Shown here piece after piece: positions 19,578 to 29,674 of a DNA stretch of 64,000 bases; positions within the stretch are counted from its first letter, which is position 1, and every line of letters begins with the position of its first letter. The stretch spans positions 372,001 through 436,000 of the forward strand of contig NZ_JAKRGA010000001.1 of assembly GCF_022347785.1 (NCBI RefSeq), read 5' to 3'. The notes beneath the pieces were generated by a model. That model ran no database searches, was not told the origin of the DNA, and saw nothing but the letters and a program-made list of their open reading frames with translations. The DNA comes from Psychrobium sp. MM17-31. Lineage in GTDB: Bacteria; Pseudomonadota; Gammaproteobacteria; Enterobacterales; Psychrobiaceae. The translations under genes were made by a program, and so were the position numbers.

Positions 19578-21686
19578 TTACTGGCCAACTGAGCTGACAA
19601 TTTTTATTTGTTTATCATCGGGCACTTCTTGATATGACAGGACTCTGAGTCCCGGAATAGTATTCTTCACAAAGCGCGATAATGTCGATCTTAATACACC
19701 TGACGTCAATAAGATAGCAGGCAAGCCCTCAAGCTCTAATTGCTCGGTCGCAGTTGCTAACGAACTTTGTAGACGCTCTGCCAATCCTGGTTCCATACCA
19801 GCGGCAGCATCGCCACCAGATGCTTGCATCGTCTGGTGCAACATCTGTTCCAAATCAGGCGCTAATGTTATCACAGATAATTCAGGCTCTATACCATTGA
19901 TTTCTTGTACAATTAAACGCTTGAGCGCAATACGCGCAGCGGCGGTCAAGACGTCAGGATCTTGACTCTTCGCACCATACTCTACTAGCGTTTGTACGAT
20001 AGTACGCAAGTCACGGACAGGTACACCTTCGCCGAGTAGGTTTTGCATCACTTTCACCACCACACCTAATGGCAACAAGTCAGGCACTAGGCCTTCTACC
20101 AATTTAGGATATTGACGCTCAAGAATGTCTAGTAGATTCTGTACTTCTTCGTGACCGAGTAATTGCGATGCATTGTTGGTGAGTAATTGGCTAATATGGG
20201 TTGCCACCACAGTCGCGGGGTCAACAACGGTATAACCAAGTGTTTGCGCATGCTCTCGTTGTTCCGGTGCAATCCACACGGCTTCTAAACCAAACGCAGG
20301 ATCTGTGGTTGGCGTACCTTCAACCGCACCGAAAACTTGTCCTGGATTAATCGCTAATTCACAATCATGACGAATTTCAGCCTCACCAATAGTCACCCCC
20401 ATTAGTGATATTCGATAGCTATTAGCATTTAAATCAAGGTTGTCGCGAATATGTACTGCTGGCACTAAAAAACCGTATTCTTGTGATAATTTTTTACGTA
20501 CGCCTTTAATGCGGGACAATAACTCGCCGCTTTGGCCAACGTCTACTAATGGAATTAGGCGATATCCTACTTCAAGTCCGATAACATCAACTTGATTTAC
20601 ATCACTCCAACCGAGTTCTTTCACAGGCTCTGGTGTAGAAGTTGGCGCAGGTGCGCCTCCTGCGGTCGCTAATTCGCCACTTTCTGTTTTCTGCTCACCT
20701 TGTCTATAAAGCTTATAACCAATACCGATAGAAATGAGTGCCATTGATAAGAAGGCAATTGTAGGCATGCCTGGAATGATACCCATCACAAATAATATAC
20801 CGCCGGCTACCAGTAACGCCTTTGGGTTACTTAGCATTTGCGAGTAAACCATCTTACCCATATCTTCAGATTCATTCTGACGAGTTACCATCAACGCGGC
20901 CGCTATTGAAAGTAATAGTGATGGGATTTGCGCAACTAATCCATCACCAATGGTTAGCAAGGTGTAGATTTCAATCGCTTGGCTCATGGTTAAACCATGC
21001 TGGATCATGCCGATAACAAAACCGCCGATAATATTGATAACTAAGATCAAAATACCAGCAATGGCATCACCCTTTACAAATTTTGAGGCACCGTCCATTG
21101 AACCGTAGAAATCCGCTTCTTTGGTAACCTCGGCCCGGCGTTCACGGGCGGTATCTTGATCGATAATCCCTGCGTTAAGATCAGCATCAATCGCCATTTG
21201 CTTACCTGGCATAGCATCTAAGGTAAAGCGGGCGCTAACTTCTGAAATACGGCCGGCACCTTTAGTGACTACCGCAAAGTTGATGATGATGAGGATTAGA
21301 AAGACCACAAGACCAACGGCATAGTTGCCACCGATCACAACAGAACCGAAAGCCTCGATAACCTTACCTGCTGCGTCTCCCCCCTCGTGACCTTCAAGGA
21401 GAACAACACGGGTTGAAGCGACGTTTACCGCAAGACGCAATAACGTTGCAATAAGCAATACGCTGGGAAAGGCAGCAAAATCTAACGGTCGCATCGAATA
21501 GACGGCAACTAGTAGAACAACCATTGATAGAAGGATGTTAAAAACGAATATAGAGTCGAGTAAGAACGGTGGAATTGGCAATACAACCATGCCAAGCGCA
21601 GCTAAAACTAACAATGGGGTCGCTATTCCTTTAATGACCGCTTTATTGTCTGCCAGAACCTGCGAAAATCTCGCTTTGATATCCAT
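19578..21686 (-). CDS. flhA: Flagellar export gate protein FlhA
   Basis: 702 residues with about eight N-terminal membrane helices and a large cytoplasmic C-domain. The conserved cytoplasmic loop RISEVSARFTLDAMPGKQMA and AEIRHDCELAINPGQVFGAVEG are present. FlhA forms the nonameric ring of the flagellar type III export gate. A sigma-54 type promoter lies about 75 bases upstream of its ATG, so flhA-flhF-flhG-fliA and the che genes can form a transcript separate from flhB. Confidence 0.97.
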   Translation of the reverse strand: MDIKARFSQVLADNKAVIKGIATPLLVLAALGMVVLPIPPFLLDSIFVFNILLSMVVLLVAVYSMRPLDFAAFPSVLLIATLLRLAVNVASTRVVLLEGHEGGDAAGKVIEAFGSVVIGGNYAVGLVVFLILIIINFAVVTKGAGRISEVSARFTLDAMPGKQMAIDADLNAGIIDQDTARERRAEVTKEADFYGSMDGASKFVKGDAIAGILILVINIIGGFVIGMIQHGLTMSQAIEIYTLLTIGDGLVAQIPSLLLSIAAALMVTRQNESEDMGKMVYSQMLSNPKALLVAGGILFVMGIIPGMPTIAFLSMALISIGIGYKLYRQGEQKTESGELATAGGAPAPTSTPEPVKELGWSDVNQVDVIGLEVGYRLIPLVDVGQSGELLSRIKGVRKKLSQEYGFLVPAVHIRDNLDLNANSYRISLMGVTIGEAEIRHDCELAINPGQVFGAVEGTPTTDPAFGLEAVWIAPEQREHAQTLGYTVVDPATVVATHISQLLTNNASQLLGHEEVQNLLDILERQYPKLVEGLVPDLLPLGVVVKVMQNLLGEGVPVRDLRTIVQTLVEYGAKSQDPDVLTAAARIALKRLIVQEINGIEPELSVITLAPDLEQMLHQTMQASGGDAAAGMEPGLAERLQSSLATATEQLELEGLPAILLTSGVLRSTLSRFVKNTIPGLRVLSYQEVPDDKQIKIVSSVGQ

Positions 21687-21719
21687 TAAATGATAAGCCT
21701 TGATAACTCACTAAATTTG

Positions 21720-21742
21720 GCCGTCAATTAGTCTTTGACGGC
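21720..21742. promoter_or_regulatory. Inverted repeat in flhA leader, possible FlrA/FlrC site
   Basis: GCCGTCAA (21720-21727) and TTGACGGC (21735-21742) form a perfect 8-base inverted repeat with a 7-base spacer. The GTCAA/TTGAC half-sites are those of the FleQ box but are spaced wider. It lies just downstream of the predicted flhA start point, a position used by FleQ and FlrC enhancers in relatives. Confidence 0.45.
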
Positions 21743-21759
21743 ATCGTTAACGTCCATAC

Positions 21760-21775
21760 TGCAATGAGTAGGCCA
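21760..21775 (-). promoter_or_regulatory. Sigma-54 promoter for flhA
   Basis: On the minus strand the bases read TGGCCTACTCATTGCA, against the consensus TGGCACGNNNNTTGCA: GG and GC are exactly placed with ten bases between, and the -12 element is perfect. It lies about 75 bases before the flhA ATG. Confidence 0.7.
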
Positions 21776-21992
21776 TAACATTCAGTTTTATTTTTTAGTT
21801 TAATTACATAGAAATAACAAGCAATTAGCCAATAGTCAACCTTACATCACGGCAGTCATTTTCTTGACGTTGTCAAATTTATTCGTAAATCGCAGATTTT
21901 GTTGTGAGCCAACAAGGAGATAGCAAAAGTGAATTTAAACTAACGATAGATTTAGCTCAAAATAGACAAGTGACAACAGCTCAAAAATCGCA

Positions 21993-23123
21993 CTAGTGTT
22001 TTAGCTCGTCGGGAATATCAAACTCTTTCGGTAACTTGGTTGGACGGCGTCCTTTACGCTTTTTAAACTGCTCCAATTGATAAACGTAAGCGAGAACTTG
22101 TGCCACCGCCGCAAATAGCCCATCGGGAATTTGCTCGCTTATCTCAGTGGTGTGATAAATCGCCCTTGCAAGGGCTGGACTAGAAATTATCGACACATCG
22201 TTATCTCGTGCTACCTCTCTGATCCTAAAGGCCATGTGATCACTACCCTTGGCCACAACAGTCGGCGCGCTCGAGCCGTTAACATCATATTTTAACGCGA
22301 CAGAAAAGTGAGTCGGGTTAGTCACCACCACATCTGCTTCCGGCACATCTTGCATCATGCGTCGTTGCGATACTTCGCGTTGCAACTGACGCTGACGTCC
22401 TTTGACTTCAGGTTTACCCTCAATATTCTTATGCTCATCTTTAACCTCTTGCATGGTCATTTTAAGCTCTTTCTTGTGCTTAAAGATCTGATAAGGCGCA
22501 TCGGCAGCTGCTATCAACAGCAATGAGCAACACAGTAGAATGAAAATCCACAGCAAAATATCTAGAGCTTCGATGACATTGAGGGGAAAAGAGGTTTGGC
22601 TGAGGCCAAGAATTTGCGCGAAATAATAAGTGAGCAGCGTCCACGCTAAAATGGCAATTACCGCAAACTTGCCTATAGATTTGAGTAATTCCACCAATGC
22701 CTGCATACCAAACATTCGCTTGAAACCAGCAATGGGACTCATTTTAGACGCTTTAGGCATCATAGCTTCGCTACTGAATGTGAGGCCTCCCAATACGATA
22801 CTGCCAACAAATGCCGCAATAAACAAACTCACCACAAAGCCAATAATCGGCCATGCAATAGTCGACATGACTTCTGCCCACATTAAGCCAAATTGGTTAG
22901 TATCAAAAGCCTCATTGCGCTTTAACGTAAACATTCGCTTCATCACGTTATAGAGCGACATAGCGATAGCACTGCCAAAAATATACATGCCAACTGCTGA
23001 GGCAATAAGAACTGCTGCAGTACCAAGATCTTTTGAGCGGGGAACCTGCCCTTTTTCTCTCGCTTGCTGCAGCTTCTTGGGGGTTGCTTCTTCGGTTTTT
23101 TCTTGACCGTCACTCTCTGCCAT
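21993..23123 (-). CDS. flhB: Flagellar export protein FlhB
   Basis: 376 residues: four N-terminal membrane helices and a cytoplasmic domain with the self-cleaving NPTH motif (VVTNPTHFSVALKY) that switches export from rod/hook to filament substrates. The charged N-terminus GQEKTEEATPKKLQQAREKGQVPRS is typical. It follows fliR by 15 bases. Standard length. Confidence 0.97.
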   Translation of the reverse strand: MAESDGQEKTEEATPKKLQQAREKGQVPRSKDLGTAAVLIASAVGMYIFGSAIAMSLYNVMKRMFTLKRNEAFDTNQFGLMWAEVMSTIAWPIIGFVVSLFIAAFVGSIVLGGLTFSSEAMMPKASKMSPIAGFKRMFGMQALVELLKSIGKFAVIAILAWTLLTYYFAQILGLSQTSFPLNVIEALDILLWIFILLCCSLLLIAAADAPYQIFKHKKELKMTMQEVKDEHKNIEGKPEVKGRQRQLQREVSQRRMMQDVPEADVVVTNPTHFSVALKYDVNGSSAPTVVAKGSDHMAFRIREVARDNDVSIISSPALARAIYHTTEISEQIPDGLFAAVAQVLAYVYQLEQFKKRKGRRPTKLPKEFDIPDELKH

Positions 23124-23138
23124 TATTGAGCGCCTCCC

Positions 23139-23924
23139 CTAGAATTCACACTTGGTATTAATGACATTACACATCATTTCCATACCGCGTTGCCATTGCG
23201 AATCAAAATGCGCCATCACAGTATCAAGCGTTAACCAAAGTACTAATAAACCGGCTAGCATGGTTACAGGGAAACCAATTGCGAAAATATTAAGCTGCGG
23301 TGCTGCGCGCGTTAAAATACCGAACGAGAAGTTAATCACCAGCAGTGCTACCATCGCGGCAATTGACATGGCTAGGGCCGAGGTAAACATCCATGCGCCC
23401 CACTTGGCAATTTTCTCCATAGTTACGCTTGAGAGCCCTTGTTCGCCAACAGGTAAAGTCTCAAAGCTCACTACCAGCATCTTGACCATAATAAGATGGC
23501 CGTCGATAGCCAAAAACATCAAGGTTGCTAACAGTAAGAAAAACTGACCAACAACAGGCACGGTTTGACCAGATCCTGGATCGACCATAGATGCAAATCC
23601 CAAACTGGTTTGCATGCCGATAACCTGACCGGCGATAACAAATGATTGCATAACCAATACCGAGATAAAGCCAATGGCTACGCCAATTAGCGTTTGTTGG
23701 ATTACAATCAAATAACTGGAAAAAGAAAACAGTTCAGCTTCCGGTAACGGCCCAACAATAGGAACAATTAAATAGGTCATTACCAACGCGTAAAACAAAC
23801 GAATACGTGTCGATAGATTATTACTACCAACCACGGTCATGACCATAAACATCCCTGAAACGCGCGCAAATACCCAAATGTGGGCAGCAAGCCATTCCAT
23901 GATGATGTTTTCGTAAAGAGTCAC
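23139..23924 (-). CDS. fliR: Flagellar export protein FliR
   Basis: 261 residues with about six hydrophobic helices, including LGFASMVDPGSGQTVPVVGQFF, the conserved loop of FliR proteins. Part of the FliPQR export gate in the inner membrane. The start is GTG at 23924, with AGGA six bases upstream, directly after fliQ. An in-frame ATG nine codons on is less well placed. Confidence 0.95.
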   Translation of the reverse strand: MTLYENIIMEWLAAHIWVFARVSGMFMVMTVVGSNNLSTRIRLFYALVMTYLIVPIVGPLPEAELFSFSSYLIVIQQTLIGVAIGFISVLVMQSFVIAGQVIGMQTSLGFASMVDPGSGQTVPVVGQFFLLLATLMFLAIDGHLIMVKMLVVSFETLPVGEQGLSSVTMEKIAKWGAWMFTSALAMSIAAMVALLVINFSFGILTRAAPQLNIFAIGFPVTMLAGLLVLWLTLDTVMAHFDSQWQRGMEMMCNVINTKCEF

Positions 23925-23927
23925 GAT

Positions 23928-24197
23928 TTATCCTATGACGCGAGGAATAGCTTCGATCATGCCGATGGTAAAGTCCATCAACTGTTGCGTAAGCCAGTGA
24001 GCGCCGAAAATTAGCGCTAAAAGAGTAACCATTAAACGAGGTAGAAAACTTAGGGTTTGCTCATTGATAGAGGTAGCCGCTTGAAACACCGCGACAATCA
24101 AACCAATGATCAAACTTGGCACAACAATAGCCGCAACCAGAATCATGACTACGTATAATGCATCGCGAAATATATCGACAAAAACTTCAGGTGACAT
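23928..24197 (-). CDS. fliQ: Flagellar export protein FliQ
   Basis: 89 residues, two membrane helices (ALYVVMILVAAIVVPSLIIGLIVAVFQAAT and LMVTLLALIFGAHWLTQQL) around the conserved ATSINEQTLSFLPR loop. Component of the FliPQR gate; exact family length. It is 3 bases upstream of fliR and 23 after fliP. Confidence 0.96.
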   Translation of the reverse strand: MSPEVFVDIFRDALYVVMILVAAIVVPSLIIGLIVAVFQAATSINEQTLSFLPRLMVTLLALIFGAHWLTQQLMDFTIGMIEAIPRVIG

Positions 24198-24220
24198 TGC
24201 GCTCTCCTATCTCAGTTTCG

Positions 24221-24958
24221 TCACAAGCCAAAACTCTTGGCTAACGTGCCCATCACTAACGCCCAACCATCAACTAACACAAACAACATTAGTTTAAATG
24301 GCAAAGAAACGATCATCGGCGATAACATCATCATACCCATGGCCATTAATACACTGGCTACAACTAAATCGATAACCAAAAATGGAATGAACAGCATAAA
24401 GCCTATTTGGAATGCCGTTTTCAATTCGCTGGTAATAAAGGCGGGAATAAGCACTGTCATTGGCGCATCTTCTGGCGCTTTAACATCGGTGCGATTAGCA
24501 ATATCGAGGAAAGTGGCAATATCTTTTTCGCGGGTTTGCGACAGCATAAATTCGCGAATTGGCCCTTGAGCGAGCTCTAGTGCCGCTATGGCGTCAACCT
24601 GCTCGTTAACATAAGGCTGGACAGCAACTGTGTTAATTTTGTCGAGTACCGGTGACATAATAAACAAACTTAAAAAGAGTGCTAAACCGATAATAACTTG
24701 ATTAGATGGCGCCTGCTGTAACCCCATTGCTTGTCGCAAGATAGACAACACGATAACAATACGGGTAAACGACGTCATCATAATAAGCACCGCTGGGATA
24801 AAGCTCAGCGCCGTCATTAACGCTAAAACTTGCAGCGTAATACTATAACTTTGTGTACCGTCCGGGTTTGGTACTACGGTAACAGCTGGTAAGCCGGTAT
24901 CGGCCATTACCACTGGCGATACTAGAAATACGGCTAGCGCAATCAAATACTTGATCAT
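24221..24958 (-). CDS. fliP: Flagellar export protein FliP
   Basis: 245 residues with an N-terminal signal peptide ([19 protein letters not shown]) and four membrane helices; conserved [28 protein letters not shown] and [21 protein letters not shown] blocks. Core of the FliPQR gate. Its ATG overlaps the fliO stop (ATGA), so translation is coupled. Confidence 0.97.
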   Translation of the reverse strand: MIKYLIALAVFLVSPVVMADTGLPAVTVVPNPDGTQSYSITLQVLALMTALSFIPAVLIMMTSFTRIVIVLSILRQAMGLQQAPSNQVIIGLALFLSLFIMSPVLDKINTVAVQPYVNEQVDAIAALELAQGPIREFMLSQTREKDIATFLDIANRTDVKAPEDAPMTVLIPAFITSELKTAFQIGFMLFIPFLVIDLVVASVLMAMGMMMLSPMIVSLPFKLMLFVLVDGWALVMGTLAKSFGL

Positions 24959-25386
24959 GACTTCCCTTTCTTAAGTAGTGATTGAATTGTTAGCGGCATA
25001 TTATCATTACTCATACCGCTACTAGTGTCAGTTTTTTCGATAGGTTTCTCAAGCTTGTGTAGCAGATTAACACTTTGGCTTGTTACTCCTAATAGCAATT
25101 GCTCGCCATTAACCTCAACCACCACTACACGCTCTTTGGGGCCAATTGACAGGTGGGCAATACTACGCAGATTCTTTTGACTATGTGGGGTAATTTTGAG
25201 CTTTTTAACAACAAAAGCAAGAACAAAGATAACAGCCAATACAATGACTAAGGATATTATCATCCGAAGAAAATCAGGGGGTTGTGCGCTTACGGACGCC
25301 GCTGCGGGTAAACTAACGGCGACAGCAAATGTCGCCATTAATACTCTAACGCAATTTTTTAATACGTTCTGTTTGACTAATAACAT
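24955..25386 (-). CDS. fliO: Flagellar assembly protein FliO
   Basis: 143 residues: a hydrophobic N-terminal segment that may be a signal peptide, one membrane helix ([23 protein letters not shown]), and a small cytoplasmic domain with [35 protein letters not shown], the FliO hallmark. It helps FliP assemble. The ATG at 25386 overlaps fliN by 41 bases; ATG at 25338, 8 bases past the fliN stop, is a rival start but leaves the hydrophobic segment without its positive charges. Confidence 0.88.
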   Translation of the reverse strand: MLLVKQNVLKNCVRVLMATFAVAVSLPAAASVSAQPPDFLRMIISLVIVLAVIFVLAFVVKKLKITPHSQKNLRSIAHLSIGPKERVVVVEVNGEQLLLGVTSQSVNLLHKLEKPIEKTDTSSGMSNDNMPLTIQSLLKKGKS

Positions 25387-25735
25387 CAGTTAATCGAATA
25401 CCAAATTTATCGTTTACTACAACAACTTCACCGTGTGCAATCAAGGTGCCATTAACCAATACATCAAGTGACTCACCAGCAACGCGATCTAGCTCGATAA
25501 CTGAGCCCTGATTTAACTGTAATAGGTTACGGATAGTGATGTTAGAGCGTCCAACTTCCATCGAAATTGTTACTGGAATATCTAAAATAGCATCGAGTTT
25601 TTCATTACCCGATGATTCGCCGTCGCCACCAATGGCAGACTCGTCAAGTTGCTCTAGCTCTGCTTTTTCAGCTTCAGCAGCCTCTGCGTCAGCCTGCTCG
25701 GCCATGGCGTCAGCCCAATCATCCATATCACTCAT
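25346..25735 (-). CDS. fliN: Flagellar motor switch protein FliN
   Basis: 129 residues: acidic, alanine-rich N-terminus (DDWADAMAEQADAEAAEAEKA) and a C-terminal SpoA domain (ILDIPVTISMEVGRSNITIRNLLQLNQGSVIELDRVAGESLDVLVNG). FliN lines the cytoplasmic ring and takes part in switching. 14 bases after fliM. Confidence 0.96.
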   Translation of the reverse strand: MSDMDDWADAMAEQADAEAAEAEKAELEQLDESAIGGDGESSGNEKLDAILDIPVTISMEVGRSNITIRNLLQLNQGSVIELDRVAGESLDVLVNGTLIAHGEVVVVNDKFGIRLTDVISQTERIKKLR

Positions 25736-25749
25736 GTTCTATCTCTCAT

Positions 25750-26772
25750 CTATGATTTTTCTTCAGACATCTTGCGCTGAAGTAATTGAAATTCTGTCTT
25801 TTGCGATTCTGGTCGCGGAATAATAGAGGTTATTTCCAAGCCGTAGTTATCATTTACTTGGCCAAGTTTGCCTCTAAACGACGGTAACTCTTCAGCTTTT
25901 ATTACTAATTCGTCAGGCATCTCGAATGGGATAATGTCTCCCGCCTGCATTTCCATGATTTTACGTAGCGAAAGTTCAACTTCACCAAGACCAACTTCGA
26001 GCTCAACTTCCACATCCATGATTTCGTCTTTTAATGCCGCACTCCAACGTTGGTCGGTATCTTCTTTATCGGATTGAACACCAGCGTCAAGCAGTTCACG
26101 GATCGGCTCTAACATTGAATACGGCAATGCAATATGGAAATCACCACCACCGCCATCGAGTTCAATGTGGAAAGAACACACAACAATGACTTCGGTTGGG
26201 CTAACAATGTTCGCCATGGATGGGTTTACTTCAGAATCTAGGTATTCAAACTCGACATCCATCACTGGTGCCCAGGCTTCCATGTAATCTTCGAAAACAA
26301 TTTTCAGAAGCAGCTGAATGATTCGACGTTCGGTTGGCGTAAATTCGCGGCCTTCAATTTTCGCTGGGTAACGGCCATCACCACCAAAAAAGTTGTCCAC
26401 TAGTATAAACACTAAACGTGCTTCAAGGGTGATTAATCCGGTACCTTTTAACGGTCTAAAGCGCACCATGTTCAAACTGGTTGGAACAAACAAAGTGTGA
26501 ATGTATTCGCCAAATTTGAGCATTTGCACACCATTAATTGATACCTCAGTGGTGCGGCGCATCAAGTTAAATAAGCTAATACGCAAATGACGAGCAAAAC
26601 GTTCGTTAACCATTTCGAGGGTGGGCATGCGACCACGGACAATACGATCTTGTGAAGAAAAGTCATATTCCGCGGCGCCATCATCACCGCCGGCCGAGAC
26701 TTCTTCTTCTTCAACGTCATCAACGCCGTGTAACAGCGCATCAATTTCGTCTTGACTCAGTAGATCATTCAA
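25750..26772 (-). CDS. fliM: Flagellar motor switch protein FliM
   Basis: 340 residues. The N-terminus MNDLLSQDEIDALLHGVDD is the CheY-P binding segment; the middle CheC-like domain and C-terminal SpoA domain follow. The start codon is TTG at 26772: this conserved N-terminus fixes it, and AAGGTGG lies about eight bases upstream. FliM receives CheY-P and sets rotation direction. Confidence 0.97.
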   Translation of the reverse strand: MNDLLSQDEIDALLHGVDDVEEEEVSAGGDDGAAEYDFSSQDRIVRGRMPTLEMVNERFARHLRISLFNLMRRTTEVSINGVQMLKFGEYIHTLFVPTSLNMVRFRPLKGTGLITLEARLVFILVDNFFGGDGRYPAKIEGREFTPTERRIIQLLLKIVFEDYMEAWAPVMDVEFEYLDSEVNPSMANIVSPTEVIVVCSFHIELDGGGGDFHIALPYSMLEPIRELLDAGVQSDKEDTDQRWSAALKDEIMDVEVELEVGLGEVELSLRKIMEMQAGDIIPFEMPDELVIKAEELPSFRGKLGQVNDNYGLEITSIIPRPESQKTEFQLLQRKMSEEKS

Positions 26773-26822
26773 GCTTTAGCCCACCTTAGTTAATTAACAA
26801 CTGCGATAAACACCAATGGTGC

Positions 26823-27362
26823 TTACTGCATTACAAACCCAATAAATAACACTTTTTCTACCACTGGCTTACCTACCAATGGCTCTAATGCCTGCTGGAC
26901 AGCGGCAAGCGATTCGCGGCGAAGCTCTTGCTTTCCTTCATTGGTGGAAAGTTTTTCCGCATTCGACGTACTAAAGGTTGTTAGTAACGTATCTTCAATC
27001 AATGGAATATGCTTGCGAGCGATAGTGTCGTGTTCGCCGCCGCGCACCATTAGTTGTACCTTAATTTGTACTAAACGATCACGACCGTAGCCAGGTACGT
27101 TGAATACAAATGGTCGTGGCATACCAACATAAAATGCATCGCCAACTTCAGCTTCACCCTCTTCACCACTGGCCTCTTCAGTATCTTCAGCGGTTAAATC
27201 AGCACCTTCTTCTAAGGACATTTCTTGGTCAACAGGCTCATCAGAACCTGATAAAAAGAAAAATGCCCCAGCGCCACCAGCAATCAATACAACAACAGCA
27301 ATGATAATAATGAGAAGTTTCTTACTACCACCTTGGGATTCTTCAACTGCTTCTTCAGCCAT
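26823..27362 (-). CDS. fliL: Flagellar basal body protein FliL
   Basis: 179 residues: one membrane helix (LLIIIIAVVVLIAGGAGAFFFL), an acidic linker, and the periplasmic FliL domain (YVGMPRPFVFNVPG, DRLVQIKVQLMVRG) ending in VLFIGFVMQ. FliL surrounds the stator and supports torque. It opens the fliLMNOPQR-flhB group, 133 bases after fliK. Confidence 0.95.
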   Translation of the reverse strand: MAEEAVEESQGGSKKLLIIIIAVVVLIAGGAGAFFFLSGSDEPVDQEMSLEEGADLTAEDTEEASGEEGEAEVGDAFYVGMPRPFVFNVPGYGRDRLVQIKVQLMVRGGEHDTIARKHIPLIEDTLLTTFSTSNAEKLSTNEGKQELRRESLAAVQQALEPLVGKPVVEKVLFIGFVMQ

Positions 27363-27495
27363 TCTAACTTTCCTTCACAAAAACTATGTTTCTAAACCAC
27401 AGATCCTAACACTCTAATTAAAGCAATTGAACCCGTGATAAATCATCGATTTAAAGCTACCACAATACGATGCATTATCCTATTAGCGATCGCCA

Positions 27496-29505
27496 TTAGG
27501 CATAATAATCAATGCCGTTGGTCGATTGTTTGTTCAACACTAAAGTGATTGGCGCTTGTTCGCCTTCATCCAAGTCAGTTTGTTCACCAAAGCCAGCATA
27601 TTCTTCGGCTCCTTGCGAATCTTTCTGCTGCTGGTTTTGCTCTTTAACATCACTTTGATTTAAGGCAATACCTTGCTCTTGTAACGACTCTTTCAACTTA
27701 GCCATTGCCTGCTCTAACATGTCCTTCGCTTGTGGATTACTCACCTGAAATTGCACATTCATTTGGTCTTGTTGCATCACAATGCGCACAGACATTGCAC
27801 CTAACTCTTCAGGATCTAAGTTAAGCACCGCATGCCCCACGCCGCCACGCATCATCATGGTCATGTGCTCTTTAATTTGCTGTGACGCTAGGCTGTTGTC
27901 ATTTAACGTAATGCGCTGCGCCATATTTTCTGGCGCCTTTTGTGCCGTTAGTTGACTTGCATTAACTTCTTTAGCTACTTGCTGTTCAACGCGCGTTACC
28001 GAAGCCACCTGTGTATCTGCAGGCGTGTTACTCGTACTATTATTTCTAAAACTTGCTTCTAACTGCGAGACTAACGCATCGACTTTATTGCTAGCCCCCT
28101 TAGGTGCGTTTGCTTCGCCCTCTAACTTAACTGGCTCTTCGATATTAATTGCGTCACTTGTCTTGACGTTAACGCCTTTTTCATTTTCGGCGCTCGCTTT
28201 AGCTAACTTAGGATCAATAGGGGCGTTAGTAATCGGTGAATTAGCCGTTTTTTGCTCACCATTAGATTGTGCCTGCTTTTCTTCGGCAATTCCTGATTGG
28301 TTAGCAGGCTGCAGACTCGCTCTATTTTGCTCTACTTGCGCTTGCTTTTCATCAGAACTCTCTGATTGGGAAACAGGCTGTAAACTCGCTCTACTTTGCT
28401 CGATTTGTGCTAGTATTTGCTTGGCCGTTTGCACATCTGCGACTATATTTGAGTCTTCTTTTGCCTTTAACGGCTGATTTTCTTGCGAGATAATTTGATT
28501 AAAATAACGACGCTCTTCGCTACTAAGTTGGCTGATGATGGCAGCTAACTTATCGATCGCAGCTTTTTCTTTGTCAGAAAGTTGCGCGATTGCAACCTGC
28601 GGAGAAGCTATCGACTCACTATCAATATCAGCTATTTGTTGCTCAGAGAATTTAGCGATCGTTGCATCAATCTTTTCATGAAGCGGATTAACAGCCTGTG
28701 CTAACTCACGATTGTTGTCAGCAAATTGTTCAAGTTGCTTCATCAATTGCGTCATTTGTTGTGACAAATCGGCAGCATCGTCACCATTAGATAATTCTAT
28801 ATCAGCAAGTTGTTTGTTGACTGCCTGCAGCGAGTCAATCAATTGTGTTAAATCGCTATTTTGTTGATTAGTTTGCTTGATAACATTAAGCGCTTCTAAT
28901 TGCTGGCCAATAACAGCTTTCAGCTCTGACAGCATTTGTATTGATGCTTGTTCATCACCTTTAGTAAACAACGATTGTTCAAGCTCACTGAGCTGGGGGG
29001 TATCAATATTAATTTCGTCAGCTAACAAGGATTTTATTTCACTAACAACGGATTCAAATTGACTGCGCTGCTGAGCAGGCAACTCACTTATAAACTTATC
29101 TATTGTCGCCAAGAGCTCGAAAGATGCATCACCATTTTCTGTGTCAGTTTGCTCGTCTAACAACGCTGTATCTGCGCCTGCTATTTGACTTTCACTATCA
29201 GTTGCATCACTTTGCCCTTTTTCAGATAGCGCTTTATCAGAATGTGCCTTTTGTTCCAAAAGTAACTTAACGATTTGCATGGCAAGCTCTGAGGCTTCAT
29301 TGTCAGATGATGTTGATTGTTGTTGCTGCGATTCATTAATTGAATTAGCAAGGAGCTCATTGAAGCTCAATGTGGTTGCCTGGTGAAATAATGCCGATTG
29401 CTCAGCATTAGTGCCATTTAATGCAGCACTGGAAGACGAAGCGGCAAAAGTTGCCGAATTATCGACACTTGAGCCTAAGTTCATTAAATTGAATGATTCC
29501 AACAT
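27496..29505 (-). CDS. fliK: Flagellar hook-length control protein FliK
   Basis: 669 residues from ATG 29505, long for FliK. The body is Gln/Ser/Ala-rich and the C-terminal domain contains MMMRGGVGHAVLNLDPEELGAMSVRIVMQQDQ, the conserved export-switch domain. It measures hook length and signals FlhB. A 23-residue tandem duplication (EQSRASLQP and EQNRASLQP copies) sits in the middle. The frame is open to TTG 29550, but ATG 29505 has AAGGA seven bases upstream and is preferred. Confidence 0.9.
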   Translation of the reverse strand: MLESFNLMNLGSSVDNSATFAASSSSAALNGTNAEQSALFHQATTLSFNELLANSINESQQQQSTSSDNEASELAMQIVKLLLEQKAHSDKALSEKGQSDATDSESQIAGADTALLDEQTDTENGDASFELLATIDKFISELPAQQRSQFESVVSEIKSLLADEINIDTPQLSELEQSLFTKGDEQASIQMLSELKAVIGQQLEALNVIKQTNQQNSDLTQLIDSLQAVNKQLADIELSNGDDAADLSQQMTQLMKQLEQFADNNRELAQAVNPLHEKIDATIAKFSEQQIADIDSESIASPQVAIAQLSDKEKAAIDKLAAIISQLSSEERRYFNQIISQENQPLKAKEDSNIVADVQTAKQILAQIEQSRASLQPVSQSESSDEKQAQVEQNRASLQPANQSGIAEEKQAQSNGEQKTANSPITNAPIDPKLAKASAENEKGVNVKTSDAINIEEPVKLEGEANAPKGASNKVDALVSQLEASFRNNSTSNTPADTQVASVTRVEQQVAKEVNASQLTAQKAPENMAQRITLNDNSLASQQIKEHMTMMMRGGVGHAVLNLDPEELGAMSVRIVMQQDQMNVQFQVSNPQAKDMLEQAMAKLKESLQEQGIALNQSDVKEQNQQQKDSQGAEEYAGFGEQTDLDEGEQAPITLVLNKQSTNGIDYYA
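28270..28402. repeat. Two tandem 69-base units inside fliK
   Basis: The marker ACTCGCTCT recurs 69 bases apart (28315 and 28384). The encoded units are 23 residues each, matching at EQxRASLQPxxQSxxxxEKQAQ. Divergence between copies shows the duplication is not recent. Confidence 0.7.
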
Positions 29506-29633
29506 CGTGATTCCTTGTTTAAACCCATCATAAAATACAATTAAAACCAATACTTATCAGTTACTTAAATTTACTGCTGTTTAACACCTAGCAATGTGTC
29601 AAATATTGGATGTACGGCGCTGGCTATATCAAA

Positions 29634-29648
29634 GCAAACGTCATACCA
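29634..29648 (-). promoter_or_regulatory. Possible sigma-54 promoter for fliK
   Basis: Minus strand TGGTATGACGTTTGC fits GG-N10-GC spacing with a good TTGC -12 box but two mismatches in the -24 box. It lies in the 169-base gap between fliJ and fliK, leaving a leader of over 100 bases. Confidence 0.4.
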
Positions 29649-29674
29649 AGATGTGAAATTAATAAAGAAGGAAT

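Larger units (their letters stand above)
21687..21992. other. 306-base gap between flhB and flhA holding promoter elements
   Basis: No coding frame is credible here. It holds the sigma-54 element at 21760-21775, an 8-base inverted repeat GCCGTCAA/TTGACGGC at 21720-21742 in the probable leader, and a second TTGAC-GTT-GTCAA palindrome at 21864-21876 about 90-100 bases upstream of the promoter. No terminator after flhB is obvious. Confidence 0.6.
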
